NCBI GenBank assembly: GCA_014621425.1
Contig: JAANBB010000016.1
Span: forward strand, 124,001 to 188,000
Source: Cylindrodendrum hubeiense
Lineage: Eukaryota; Ascomycota; Sordariomycetes; Hypocreales; Nectriaceae
DNA length: 64,000 nucleotides
Reading direction: 5' to 3'
The stretch's first letter is position 1, and each line of letters opens with the position of its first letter. Made by a program: the position numbers and the translations under genes. Shown one piece after another: positions 40,545 through 51,790 of the stretch. The notes beneath the pieces are model-generated. The model did no database searches and was not told the DNA's origin. It was given only the letters and a program-made list of their open reading frames with translations.

Positions 40545-41567
40545 ATGTCTAGCATCAAAGTTGTCTTCGGTGCTGCTGGCCCCTTGTGGGACAATGACGA
40601 TATTGCCAAGAAGGTCCTTGACATTCTTGATAAAGAAGGCATCAAGGATATCGATACGGCTCGTCTCTATCCAGACAGCGAGGAGCGAATTGGCGATTTA
40701 GGTGCAGCAGCGAGGTTTAGTGTTGGCACTAAGCACCCTGGAGGCTTTGTGCCCGAGACGGACGAGAATGGAATTCTGAAAATTGCCGAAGAAAGTCTTC
40801 GACTTCTTCAGACCGATCAGGTACCGTATCCCTAGCAATTTTCCCATTTGGGCGGCGGATGTGTTCCCAAAGCTTACACGCAATTGCAGGTTGATGTTTA
40901 CTATCTGCATACACCCGTACGCGAGACACCTCTTGAAGCGGCCCTCGCAGGCATCGATAGACTGCATAAAGCAGGCCGGTTCAAGCGATTTGGTCTCTCG
41001 AACTTTCTCCCCTCTGAAGTCGAGGAGGTCATCCGAATTGCCAAAGAGAAGAACTACGTACTTCCTACGGTTTACCAGGGAAATTATTCGCCCGTCGCGC
41101 GGAAACTGGAGGATATCCTATTTCCAATTCTCCGTCAGCACAACATCGCTTTCTACGCATACTCGCCTCTCGCAGGTGGTTTCCTGACGAAGACACCTGA
41201 GCAGATTAGCAGTGGCACTGATGCTGGACGCTTCAGCAAGGATCATTTCCTCGCTACAATGTATAACACATTGTACAATAAGCCGTCCTTCCTGAAGGCT
41301 CTAGTCGATTGGAAAGAGATTGCTGAAGAAGCTGGGATTCCCAGAGCTGAGCTTGCGTACCGCTGGGTAGCGTATAACAGCCCACTGGACAATGCTCGGG
41401 GGGACGCTATTATTTTGGGCGGTAGTAACTTGGAGCAGTTGCAGCAGTCGCTCGACGGATTGAAAAATGGTCCTTTGTCAGACAAAGTGGCCAAGAAGAT
41501 TGACGCTGTGTGGGAGACGGTGAGGGATGAAGCGGGACTTGACAACGTCAACCTTAACAATGCTTGA
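40545..41567 (+). CDS. Aldo/keto reductase (AKR7 aflatoxin-aldehyde reductase-like)
   Basis: An NADPH-dependent cytosolic carbonyl reductase of 317 aa from two exons, 40545-40820 and 40891-41567 (TAA-free intron GTACCG..CAG, frame kept). The start at 40545 (ACCATG context) gives the normal AKR N-terminus KVVFGAAGPLW. Catalytic elements: DIDTARLYPDSEERIG with Asp and Tyr, VGTKHPGG with Lys, and VDVYYLHTP with His. The nucleotide-binding end AIILGGSNLEQLQQSL is also seen. Length and motifs fit the AKR7 type, which reduces toxic dialdehydes. It is divergent from the bZIP gene and shares its repeat-bearing promoter, so it could be a stress/detoxification target of that factor. Confidence 0.92.
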
Positions 41568-41951
41568 GGGGAGGTCACACAAGGATTGCAGGTGTTGGGA
41601 TCCTTTCGGCTTTGCTGTAAGGGGTGCGGGTTGCCTTCAACAGAAAGTCTGCTGGGGGTTGGAAGCCTGTTGGTTCAACGCAACAGGTAGCAAGGAGTCT
41701 AGGAAGTAGGGTGTTTAAGTAGGTAGTTAGATACATGTATCCAGGATTAAGAAACGGCTTCCATTACCTAAGCAGCTATTTTCTATTCGCCTCCTGATTG
41801 GAGAAATGGCAAAGCTTCGGGTTTTAAATGATGCTCTCGCTCTTCAAGCACGACATTTAATTATCTCAACACATCAGTAACATAGTGGCACAGGACATAC
41901 GCGATCCTGCTCACTGAGCCCACCGTCCGCACCAAACCTCCACCTGCACAA
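41568..41951. other. Intergenic region
   Basis: Between the aldo/keto reductase and the phosphotransferase gene. Nothing recognised. Confidence 0.5.
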
Positions 41952-43214
41952 ATGGGAACAAAATTCGAAGGCCTCCTCTGGGTCCAAAAGACTTTTGGTC
42001 TTGAGCCGAGATGGAGTCTTGAACCTGACTTGGACGCCATACAACAGACGCTCCAGTCAGTTAAGCCGTCGAGTTCGCTGGAGGTGACCTTCCTCGCCCA
42101 AGGCGCTTTTAACAAGATCTACAACGTCAAAATAGACGAAGAGGAACTAATAATGCGCGTTACTTTACCTGTTGACCCATCTCATAAAACCCTCAGCGAA
42201 GTGGCGACAATAAATTGGGTCCACCGCAATACGACCATCCCAGTACCAAATATAATCGCACATGATTCCTCAAGAGAAAGCGTGGTTGGACTTGAATGGA
42301 TACTGATGACTAAACTACCTGGCAAGCCTTTCGGTGATTGTTGCACATCAATCCCATTTACTGCAAAAGCCCGCCTAGTCAAGCAGCTTGCTTCATACTC
42401 AGCCTCACTATTTCAAAACCAGTTGCATGGAATCGGAAATATCTACACTGAGCCATCTACAAACGGTACAGCTCCTACCGTGGGCCGACTTGTCTCTATG
42501 CATTTTTTCTGGGGCGAGCGTATTCACGTGGATGTCAACCGTGGACCATTTCATTCGAGTAAGGACTGGATGGACGCTCGTCTGTTTCTAAGCGAACACG
42601 ACTGCCACTCAACACTAGCGAAATACGCAGCAAAAGGTGATCTCGATAGCGATGACGAGGCCGATATTGATGATGCGACAAGAACACTCACAATCATTGA
42701 GAAACTCAAACCAATTGTCTCCCTTATCTTTCCAGGAGATAACGATGATAAGGAGGCATCGATGATATTCCACGATGACCTCTCACGGAGTAATATTCTG
42801 GTCAATGATGATGGCGAGCTTAGTGGTATCATCGATTGGGAGTGTGTTTCGGCACTACCTCTATGGAAAGCTTGTGATTACCCATCGTTTCTGGAAGGTC
42901 CACCACGACACCAAGAGCCTGATATTAGCCGTTACCGTCACGAAGAAAACGGGGAACCCTCAGAGCTTTATTGGGAGCATTTATGGGACTATGAAACTAC
43001 TCTTCTCCGTCAAGTATTTCTTGATGAGATGAGGACTGCGGAACCCAAGTGGTTTGACGTTTTCAACAAGAGCAGGATCCAGAAAGACCTTGACATTGCA
43101 GTCCAAAGTTGCGATGCGGAGTTCATTGCTCCGTACATCAATGCATGGATTGCGGATGTCATGGCTGGGGAGGCCAATTTAAGGAGTTTGAGTGACAGGA
43201 TCGAGGGATGTTAA
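41952..43214 (+). CDS. APH-family phosphotransferase (aminoglycoside phosphotransferase-like kinase)
   Basis: A protein-kinase-like small-molecule kinase fold of 420 aa, one exon. The nucleotide loop AQGAFNKIYNVKI is near residues 48-60 and a probable Lys/Glu pair lies in the N-lobe. The catalytic loop FHDDLSRSNILV has His274, Asp276 and Asn281 in HxDxxxxN order, and the metal-binding IIDWE has Asp295. Fungal members are abundant and mostly of unknown substrate; antibiotic resistance should not be assumed. There is no signal peptide. The C-terminal ~100 residues (ending in SLRSLSDRIEGC-like sequence) are helical. Confidence 0.92.
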   Translation: MGTKFEGLLWVQKTFGLEPRWSLEPDLDAIQQTLQSVKPSSSLEVTFLAQGAFNKIYNVKIDEEELIMRVTLPVDPSHKTLSEVATINWVHRNTTIPVPNIIAHDSSRESVVGLEWILMTKLPGKPFGDCCTSIPFTAKARLVKQLASYSASLFQNQLHGIGNIYTEPSTNGTAPTVGRLVSMHFFWGERIHVDVNRGPFHSSKDWMDARLFLSEHDCHSTLAKYAAKGDLDSDDEADIDDATRTLTIIEKLKPIVSLIFPGDNDDKEASMIFHDDLSRSNILVNDDGELSGIIDWECVSALPLWKACDYPSFLEGPPRHQEPDISRYRHEENGEPSELYWEHLWDYETTLLRQVFLDEMRTAEPKWFDVFNKSRIQKDLDIAVQSCDAEFIAPYINAWIADVMAGEANLRSLSDRIEGC

Positions 43215-43590
43215 GTAGTTACCATATCATCTTGAGTCTGTTCTGTCACATGATAATAATTACTGGCGTTTCAATTCAGCCATATGCTGCTATTCATTCG
43301 CCAGAGTCAAGTTCAAAACAAATAAATTCGTTACAAACTTAATGTACAGCTTCCCAAACGGTCAGGAAAGTCAACCACTGCCCGGAAGTTTACTTAACGT
43401 ATCATTCAATATCCTGATCTGAGCTAGAGGGAGATCATTCCTGGAGAATAAGGCCAAATATAACATGGGTTGAATAGTTTGCTGTCTATGCCATATATTA
43501 CATCAAGTATTATCCCAATACATATGTGTTCCCAATATCTCTCGCATTTCTGGTATTAGATTATAACTGATAAGTTGGTGTAGCAATTGC
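43215..43590. other. Intergenic, convergent 3' ends
   Basis: AT-rich, with nothing recognised. Confidence 0.5.
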
Positions 43591-45142
43591 TCATTCCTGA
43601 TCTTCAGACTTGCGAGTATACTCAGATCGTTGTCGCCATTTCTCGCCATATCTCAGAACCAGCAGGGGAATTGGGGCCAGCAAGAGGCTGAGGGCACCAA
43701 AGATGGTACATCCCCAGCCATAGCCAAGATTATCAACAAGTGGTGCGGTGGTGAGGGGCAGGAAAGTACCCATAAGGCATCTTGTGACAATAACTCCAGT
43801 CATGGCCGATGCTGAGTAGAGACCACCAGCATCCACCACGTATGCTGATAAGGGAATTAGGACCAACAGAGTGGTCGCATTAAGCGCAGCCGCCGCCGTT
43901 AACAGAATCCAGACGGAGAGGCGGTACTGTGCGATCCAGCCATACGCCGACATGACAAATGGCATTGTAAACCCAGCGATAATGAGAATGGGAAGGCTGT
44001 ACTCTGGTAGATTGGGGTTATTGGGCGACCCACGAAGGTACATGCTGATTCTATCGATAGTTGTGTGACAGATGGCAATCGAAACGAAAGATCCAATGCC
44101 TACTGCAAATTAGTTATCATTCGCAGCGATGGGTAAATAACTTGGGAATCTTACTGAGGAAAATAAAGGCGGTCCCTGTCTCGGAAGGTGTGAAATGGTA
44201 GACGTCTTGAAGGATACCCGGCAAGCTGACGGAGAGAACGTAGAAGTAGGAGAAGGAAACAGAACCAAACAGCGAGAGGGCAGACAAGACACCCGAGCCA
44301 AAGAGGACTGCAAAAGGCCGCGATACCGACTTTACAACCATCTCAAGACCATGCCTATGCTGAGCAGAACCCTTGCCTAGCTTCTGAATCCTCCGCCTCA
44401 AGATGGCGAGCTTGTAAGTCTCGCGGAAGCACGTCAGGAAGAGGACCTCGCACGCCACCGCCAACGCAGCGCCGATGAGCACGACGACTCTCCATCCCAC
44501 CAGCTCGGCGATAAGGCCGCTGACTACCGGGCCGATGGTTCCGCCGATCAGCGGCGCACACATAATCAGACTCATGGCCGATCCGCGTTGTTCCGGGGCG
44601 AACATGTCGCCGATGATGGCGGGGTTGAGCACGTTGACGGCCACGGCAAAGCCGGTGAGGGCTCGGCAGGCGATGAATAGCGTGGTGCTCTGGCAGAGGG
44701 CGGCGGACAGGGTGGCTGCAATGAAGATGATGTTGGCCACGTTCATGACCGGGTAGCGACCAAAGACCTCTGAGAGCGGCGCGATGAGCAGCGGCCCACC
44801 GGCCTCACCAAACTCCCAGATGGTGACGAGCAGGGTGCTTCCCGCTGAGCTTGGCTCGCCATTGTCGAGGTCTGCAACGATCTGGTTGGCAATTGGGACA
44901 ATGGAGATGCAGGTGAAGGTCCTGGGAAAAGGTCAACAGTCTGGCTCATTCTGGGATCCATAGGTATCTTACACCGCAAACGCCATGCACGCGAGCATCA
45001 GCACGACGCTCCATTTGAAGGCATCGGGCCAGTTCCTGGGGTTGTCGGGACTGTTGGGCTCAAAGTCCAGGATAACGGCCGATTCGTAATCGGGGTCGAT
45101 GTGCTCAGCCGCCGGCCGGAGCAATGGCTGTTCCTCTGACAT
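43591..45142 (-). CDS. MFS multidrug-type transporter (DHA1-like)
   Basis: A 482-aa, 12-helix proton antiporter-type exporter. Exons 45142-44973, 44921-44155 and 44102-43591; introns GTAAGA..CAG at both sites restore the frame. The N-terminus is typical of fungal DHA1 pumps, with a soluble tail (EEQPLLRP) and then FEPNSPDNPRNWPDAFKW. Also seen: GEAGGPLLIAPLSEVFGRYP, CRALTGFAVAVNVLNPAIIG, GSAMSLIMCAPLIGGTIGPV and the cytoplasmic loop RETYKLAIL. Such proteins export drugs, polyamines or secondary metabolites. The gene runs in the same direction as the SDR upstream and could serve the same pathway, but no cluster core enzyme is present. Confidence 0.9.
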
Positions 45143-45539
45143 GGCTGCTGAGGGACAGAGTCTTGTCAGGTTGAAGTCTCGCTCTGAGTCTCATTCTGCG
45201 AGGGGATTGGTGGCGGGGAATCCATCTCACAGAGTGGAGACGATGAAAATTTCATCTGACAAACATAGTTAAGCCGAGCGGCAATTGAGATGGCGTGCGT
45301 TACATTACCTTAGGTAATCTGATAGCTCGCAAAACTGTCTTGAAACCAGTCCGATTGCAGTCGTTCGCAGCTCGTCCCGAGCCGACGGGGTCGCGTGGAG
45401 CGAGGGTATCACTAGGCGTCTGCTTGTGCACTCCACCCACGAACGCGGTTGCGCCACTAAATTATATCATCAAAAATTATTATTAATAGGCTTGAAGCCA
45501 ATACCTAGAAAAACACGCAACGATTGATACAATGACAGT
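45143..45539. other. Intergenic region between SDR and MFS genes
   Basis: Promoter of the MFS gene. Nothing distinct recognised. Confidence 0.5.
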
Positions 45540-46607
45540 TCACTGGGTAACCCTGGCAAATATCTGCTGGGTGTGCTCCCAAACCTTTTCGGTCAATCTC
45601 CTCTGATCCACCAAGACCTTCTCATTCTCTGCATATTCGCTCTTGTCAGACACCAAGAAGACTCCACCCGGAGACCGTTCCGCTCTCTCGAGTCCTTCCG
45701 GGATGGGGACGGCGCGATCAGCCGTTGCGGGGACCGTATACCGGGCATTGGTGGCGTGGAAGAGAGACTTAGCGCCCGCATCTTCGGCGCTGGTTGCAAA
45801 GAAGGTGTTGAGAATGGGCGACACGATCCATCGCATCAGGAACCCTGAAATGCCGCTTGAGCCACGCGTCAACAAGGGCGTGGCCACCAGCCCGGGGAAT
45901 TGATGGACGAAACTGATGTTGGGGTTGAGGGCGGCCCATCTCTCCAGCACCAGCGTGAGCATTGTCGCGGCTTGCTTCGAAGAGCTGTCCATAGAAAAGT
46001 TGCCGGGCTTTACGAGATCCAAGTCATCCTCCACCAGGGGTGCCTCCAGCCCAGCTGCAAGAACATTGATCACATGTGGATTTTGCGACTGATTGAGGAG
46101 TGGGAGGAGAAGCTGGATTGCTCGGGCGCGGCTGTAGTAGCGGGTGGTCATGGAAGGCTCCAGTCCTTCGATTGTGTCTAGAAAACAGCAAGTGGTGAGC
46201 ATTTGAATATTGAACACAGCCATTTGGGGCATTAACGTACCTATTCTTCCCTGGAAAGTAACAAAGCCCACAGACATGAAGAGCAAGTCGACCTTGCTCT
46301 CGTGCTGCCTGATTTGGCTGACGGCAGCGTCGACACTGCGCACGAGCGAAACATCCTGCTCGATGAACTCAATCGACGCCGAAGGATTGGATTGTCGTAG
46401 TTCCGCAAGCAGCGGATACGCAGCCTTGGAGCTGCGGCCCACAATGTACACGCGTGGGGATTTATCCTTGGTCGCGACAACGAACTGTTTTAGCGTCGCC
46501 TGGCCGATTCCGGATGTACCGCCGAGGAACACGGCCACCAGCCCTGACGGAAGAGCCGACGGCAAGACCTTGGTGTTGGAGTCTTTAATAATAGAGATGG
46601 CGACCAT
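45540..46607 (-). CDS. Atypical short-chain dehydrogenase/reductase
   Basis: A 334-aa NAD(P)-binding oxidoreductase. Exons 46607-46241 and 46177-45540; the 63-nt intron (GTACGT..TAG) does not change frame, but reading through it breaks the conserved run before EGLEPSMTTRYYSRARAI. I chose the ATG at 46607 (GACCATGG), not the upstream in-frame ATG at 46832 whose leader is basic and low quality. The cofactor motif FLGGTSGIGQATLK and VYIVGRSS are clear, as is the strand/loop VDLLFMSVGF. The usual catalytic YxxxK is not seen; the matching region reads NFSMDSSSKQAATM. Either the catalysis differs or the enzyme is not a classical SDR. A TATA-like box is present. Confidence 0.85.
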   Translation of the reverse strand: MVAISIIKDSNTKVLPSALPSGLVAVFLGGTSGIGQATLKQFVVATKDKSPRVYIVGRSSKAAYPLLAELRQSNPSASIEFIEQDVSLVRSVDAAVSQIRQHESKVDLLFMSVGFVTFQGRIGTLMPQMAVFNIQMLTTCCFLDTIEGLEPSMTTRYYSRARAIQLLLPLLNQSQNPHVINVLAAGLEAPLVEDDLDLVKPGNFSMDSSSKQAATMLTLVLERWAALNPNISFVHQFPGLVATPLLTRGSSGISGFLMRWIVSPILNTFFATSAEDAGAKSLFHATNARYTVPATADRAVPIPEGLERAERSPGGVFLVSDKSEYAENEKVLVDQRRLTEKVWEHTQQIFARVTQ

Positions 46608-46668
46608 GGTTTCTGATGTCTGTGAATGCTTTTTTTTACGGCCAAAAGGTAAAGCTGAATTGCTCGTG

Positions 46669-46674
46669 TTTATA
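46669..46674 (-). promoter_or_regulatory. TATA-like box of the SDR gene
   Basis: TATAAA on the minus strand, 62 bp upstream of the ATG at 46607. This supports that start. Confidence 0.4.
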
Positions 46675-47353
46675 TGTTGTCTTCGGCATACTAGGTCGGT
46701 CTTCGGGGAATGCTGTTCCCCCGACTGGGTGGTGAGACGGGCTACCAAGCGCCGCCCGCCATCGGACAACGGCGCCGTCTTAAATCCGGACTGGCGGGGA
46801 TGATAAAGCATCCACGGTCTGGCCCTGGCCAAACGCTGCTCAAGCCCGAAGTGCCGACAGGGCGAGCATCATACATTGATGACAATTGACGTGGATTGTG
46901 GCCTGCGTCAGACCATTCCATATGCACAACATCACCAGGTTACAGTCTTGGCGCCTGTCATTCTTTCGCTGCTGCATCGTCACCTATGCTGACAAACACG
47001 CCCATTTTGTCTTCACTCCTCGTGTCTTCTATGCTGGTCAATAAATTGCGGTGTTTCACACAAGAATCTGGACTGGCTCTTCATTTAATCTCTAGCAATT
47101 ACACATTTTGCAAAATCATCATTGTGGCCATATTAAATCGCGTCTTCCTCTCGTACCCTGCTCAACTCTACCAGACAGGCCTTGATTGGGGATTCCAATC
47201 AGCGACTGCTCCCTGAGCTGTTGTAGGTCGTTCGCCGCTCTTATGGCTTCAATCCAGTCGTCGACTTGATCGCCTTGCGCATCTTCCTTCTACACTCGAC
47301 AGGGCCTCAATAATTTTGCCTTAATGAATCCTTCAACTGCCCTATCAAGGTAG
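46675..47353. other. Intergenic region
   Basis: Upstream of the SDR gene and downstream of the NACHT gene. No gene recognised. Confidence 0.5.
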
Positions 47354-50300
47354 CTAAGTTCCCACTTTATTGTTCTCTTCTTCAACCGCCAACCTCTCAT
47401 CTATCAACTTCAATAGCCTAGCTTTAGTCGGCAGCTGAGAGCGATCAAGCCAATCGCGTATAGAAAGTGGTACTTTTGGCAATGGCGGAGGCGTCCTGCA
47501 GTCATCAGATAGTCCGTAGTACCGTTCCCTCGGTGATCCATAGGGATAGCCACGGATATGCCGTCGAGTGTGGATGTTTACCACCACATCCAACTCCAGC
47601 GCTTCCCCACTAACTGGGATCATCTTTAAGGTATATGCCATAAATGCATCATCTCCTTGCGGTGAAACGGCTTCTCCATCTTCAATTTTAAGCAACAGGT
47701 GCAGATCTGCGCCGTTCTTTACAAAGGTTTCTAGCACAAACCCTGTGTTTAACTGCCCCTCGTAGTCGACTGAGAACTCATAATCACAACCATTATCTTC
47801 CTCCGAGTCAAAATAGCCGGATGCTGCAGCCACGATTGCCCACCAACATAGAAAATGCTGCCAGATGGACAATTGGTGGTCTCCGGCGGCAATCCGGATG
47901 GAGGCGAACTGACCACCGAACGCCAAGTGCGTCAGTAAGTTTGGAGACACGATTTGGTTTTCGAAAAGATGTTGCAGAAAACAGTGGCCGACGACTGTTA
48001 AATTGTAGTTATACTCGTGGTACTCGGCGTTCTCTTCGTTCTCCTCGTCATCGAGGTCCTCGTCGTCATCGAGGCCATCGCTGTTATTTCCGGCGCTGGG
48101 GTTGGATGGTTGTTTCCATATAATTCGACCAATGCTAGTTCCTATAGCACAGTACACAAGCATGGCGAGAGTTTCCGATTCCAGGGGCATGTCGTGGATG
48201 CGCAAGGTTCTCCACGCAGGATACTGTAATCTCCCCGAACACAACTCCGTGAACAGGGGCGAGATCACAGGTCTCGAGTATTCCTCTATGTTATCAACAT
48301 CCTTATCAGCCGGCCTCCATAACACCATGGAGTTCTCGGTATTGGATGGTTCTCCCGTGGGCTGACTCCAATATCTGCTCTCTGGGAAAGGTTCATACAT
48401 GGTATGTCGAACTCGCGAGGTGTGACATATTTCGTAGTAGGTGTATGGCGGGTAGCCCTTGTCGCTTTTCCAGGAGAGGCTGATGCGAAATACCGTAGTG
48501 TCCTCAGTCGCGCGGCTGATTGTCTTGCCCACAGAGAGCTGGGGAATAGTATCAAGACAAGTAACGAAACTGAAAGGGATTGTGTCGAGGTTCTGTTTTC
48601 GCCGTTGTTCAAGTAGGCATGCTACCAGTATTGAGTGACGATTGGTCATTTCCTCTTCCTTCTTCTTTCCCTCGTCATCTTTGTCATCATTCTGGCGTTC
48701 CACGTCACACCAATATTGTTTGATACTTGCGAGTTTCAGTTGGGATAGCGCCTCCATATTGCGGAAGGACTCGTCGTGCATTTTGGTCTTGACCCTTTCC
48801 TGTTTGAAAAAGTCACTCACAGAGCGATGGGTGAAGTCAATGTCGGTTGACTTGTCTCCTTCCAAAAGTCCCCTGCAGACACCTCTCAGTCGCCGCCTGG
48901 CAGCAATTTCAATCTCTTTGCGTGTATCGAATCCCAGATTTGGAAATTGTGCGCTCTCGGCAAACCGCAAATCGGCTTCGTAGTCCTCAAGGAAATAGAA
49001 ATCGCTCAAGTTAAGCCACAAACACATATATTTGGCCTCGGGAATCATGCCTAAGAAATGCAGAAGAGAGACGGAATGACTTATCAGCCGGGAATCTGTT
49101 GTTCCAACAGTATCCAGGATTCGCTGGAAAAGATCGTTTAGCTCCGTTGGGAGCGACTCAATCTCGCCGAGCAGCCTGGAATACCTAGCCCCATCATCCG
49201 ATTGCTTGCGGATCTTCTGAACAACTAAAACGACCCAGAGAAATACGCCTTCTGCCTTTTTTGTGATGGATAAGGCGAGCTGTCGGCGTTCTTCTTGGGT
49301 TCCGACATGTTCTAGATTTCCCTGGACATATTCCTCCATATCTGACTGTGTCAGCTCGTGAAGGTAGAGCCTCGTATCCTCGGAAAACATGTCCATGAAC
49401 GGATTCTCCATGCGACTCGAGACACATATTTTGAAGCTATCTGGGGCACTATTGGCCAAATTTATCAAGGGGCGCACCATCTCGCGACGGTCAATTGAGG
49501 TGGTTGTCTGATACTCGTCGAGGCCATCGATGAAGAAGCTAAAACAGTGCTCGCCAAGGGAATTGCTTTCTTGTTGCTTTGACAGGCGTTCAAATGCCCG
49601 CTTAATGTCGTCGTCAAGTATTTCGTATGATGATTGGGTCTTTTGCTGTGAGAGGGCCCTGGTCCATTGGTCTGGGAGAAGATTCTGGATGAGACCTGGG
49701 CTTGTTGTCAAGATCTGGTGTAACAGAGTCCGATATAGGCCAATTAACGACTTCTGTCTGGGATCTGAACCAAGGGCGTAGAAGAAGAAGTTGGCAATGA
49801 TCAGCTTTCGCCCTCCATTGGCCTCTAATCAGTCGTTAGCTGAAGAAAAACGGCACAAAAGCTTCTTAGGCGGGGTTGACTTACTTGACCACTTCTCTAG
49901 CTCGGTTTTAGTCCGCTCATGCTCACACAGCTTCTTCACTGGTATATGTTAGTCTTCAGTATCAGTCGTCTTTCCCAGTCTTTCCCGTGTCTTCTCTGCA
50001 GAGACAGAGGAGCCTGAGAAAATTCTAGAAGCCGGGAAGAGGAAGCTACAAAAGGGCATTTCGTTACTGACTCAGCGTAGACTTGCCCGCGCCAAGCTTG
50101 CCGCATATGTGGAAGACGCCGTCCCCTGACGATAGCCACTGGATGAACTTGGTAGCCTCTGCAGATGTACCATCAAGGTCCAAAATCCATTCGAATGTCT
50201 CTCCAAAGGGACTATCAACGCTCTGGTAGCGGTAGGACATGTCCTCGAACCCTGCTTTGATCCCTCTCAAGATTCGGTCTTTGGCAACTTCAATCAGCGC

Positions 50301-50984
50301 GTCCTGCCCGACATGTAACAAAACTTTCAACTGATCCAGGGCTTGGTCACTGATAGAGTTGACATTCATGGTTGTCATGTCCTGCAAGGTTTGCTTCAGT
50401 TGAGTGATGGACAGCTCAAGTCGAGTCAGCTTCGTTCCATCCTCTTTGGAACTCGCTAGTAGGGCTTTGATATTTTCGCTGTCACCTCTAAGTTAGTCAT
50501 TGTATTGTGAAGGTTTCAGTTTGTAGATGGTTTTGCGATCCTTGATTTTACCCGCTTACCTTGACAAAGCAGCAATGTGAAAATGAAGCTGATCCCGACA
50601 GTGTTGAAGCTGTTTCTCCAGCTCTTTAATCTTGGGATCAACTATTAATGTTTTCAGAGCCGTAAGGCCGCTCTGGGTTTTAGATTTACGTCGTTTGGGT
50701 CTGAGAGTCTGCAGCTCCTTTTTAATGTCGTTTGTTAGCTTGTTACACTCCTGAGCCAGAGTTACGAGAGATCTGTCCTCTTCGGTTAACGCAGACTGAT
50801 TGAAGGGAATCATTCGCTTCGATATAACGGCCATGCTGTCAGCTAGCTTCAATCGCATCTCTGTCTCTTCGGAAGACCCCTCGACTGAGTTATAAAGAGT
50901 CCATGATAGTTTTAGAATCTTTTCCGCAGCGCCGACGAATGAGAGGATCCCGGAGACAATGCCGATAGCTGTGGCAGGATCCAT
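47354..50984 (-). CDS. NACHT/STAND NLR-like protein with Helo-like N-terminal domain
   Basis: A signal-transducing NTPase of about 1118 aa. NLR-like STAND proteins trigger fungal incompatibility or immunity-type cell death. Exons 50984-50560, 50478-50072, 49938-49885 and 49824-47354, all in phase. The N-terminus MDPATAIGIVSGILSFVGAA matches the fungal STAND N-terminal (Helo-like) type. The P-loop ICGKLGAGKSTLMKKL is near residue 270 and spans exons 2-3. Walker B FSFFIDGLDEY is near 395, followed by FKICVSSRMENPF and LTQSDMEEYV typical of NACHT. The C-terminal half (~600 aa) shows no ankyrin, TPR or WD repeats that I can see; it has an acidic tract (DGLDDDEDLDDEENEENAE) near residue 850-870. 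The ligand is unknown. Confidence 0.9.
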
Positions 50985-51790
50985 TATCGCTGTTGACTGA
51001 GACAGGAATCTTTGAAAGATAACCTCACTAATGATGATACTGGGGGCAGCTCGGTTGACGTCTACACAGGGATATTCCTGCCTATACTCGAACCGAATGT
51101 GCCTTGTGCGTATCAGCTTTGAGTGACAAATATGACTCAAAACAGTGGCCCACATGCACGTGACAGGGCTGTAGCGAGGTTAGTGCAGAAGTAGACGGGA
51201 TTCAGAGGCTAACTGTGAAATTTACAGGGTACGTGACCATTAATAATTCGCACATCAGGCATGGGTGAGCTCAGCCCTCAAGCGATGGATATCTGTAACA
51301 AAGATAATAAGGTTGATATGGCTCATGGCCAGAATTAATAATAACTCCATATATTATTATCACCCCTTTTTCCGATTCCCTCTGGCATTTCTGTCGACAT
51401 TCTGCACGACCGGGCCCCATTCTCCTACGCCGCAGCACGGCTGCGGAGCTGCGGCGGTGGCCCTTCGCTGCTGGACCCTTTAGACTAAAGGCTGAACAGC
51501 GAGTTGTGCAACAACTCTATTACCCACAATACCGTTCCTCTTCGCATTGGGTGTGCTGTTATATGTGGTGCTCCCATTCCATTTATTGTATTTATTTGAT
51601 GTATTTGATAATATTGAACTGGGCTGCAAAAAGAGAAAAAGGAAAAGGAAAATACAACGACAAACAAGTCAGTTTGAATACTCTTAAAAAGCAGCAGTCG
51701 CGTTTCAATTTCAGAAGACTCCTGCAGATAAGGAACAATGCCGTGGCCTATTATCTTTTGATGTGACAACTGTCTCCTCTACCTCGGCTA
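50985..51790. other. Intergenic region with palindromes
   Basis: Upstream of the NACHT gene. It contains three closely spaced inverted repeats at 51428-51515, described separately. No gene recognised. Confidence 0.5.
51428..51515. repeat. Cluster of three inverted repeats
   Basis: CGCCGCAG...CTGCGGCG (51428-51456, 13-nt loop), CCTTTAG-A-CTAAAGG (51477-51491) and GTTGT-GCA-ACAAC (51503-51515). Each can form a short hairpin. They may be the trace of a small inverted-repeat element or a terminator-like structure. Confidence 0.5.

Noticed and set aside
46210..46803. 197-codon plus-strand frame
   Set aside because: Antisense to the SDR gene and its 5' region.
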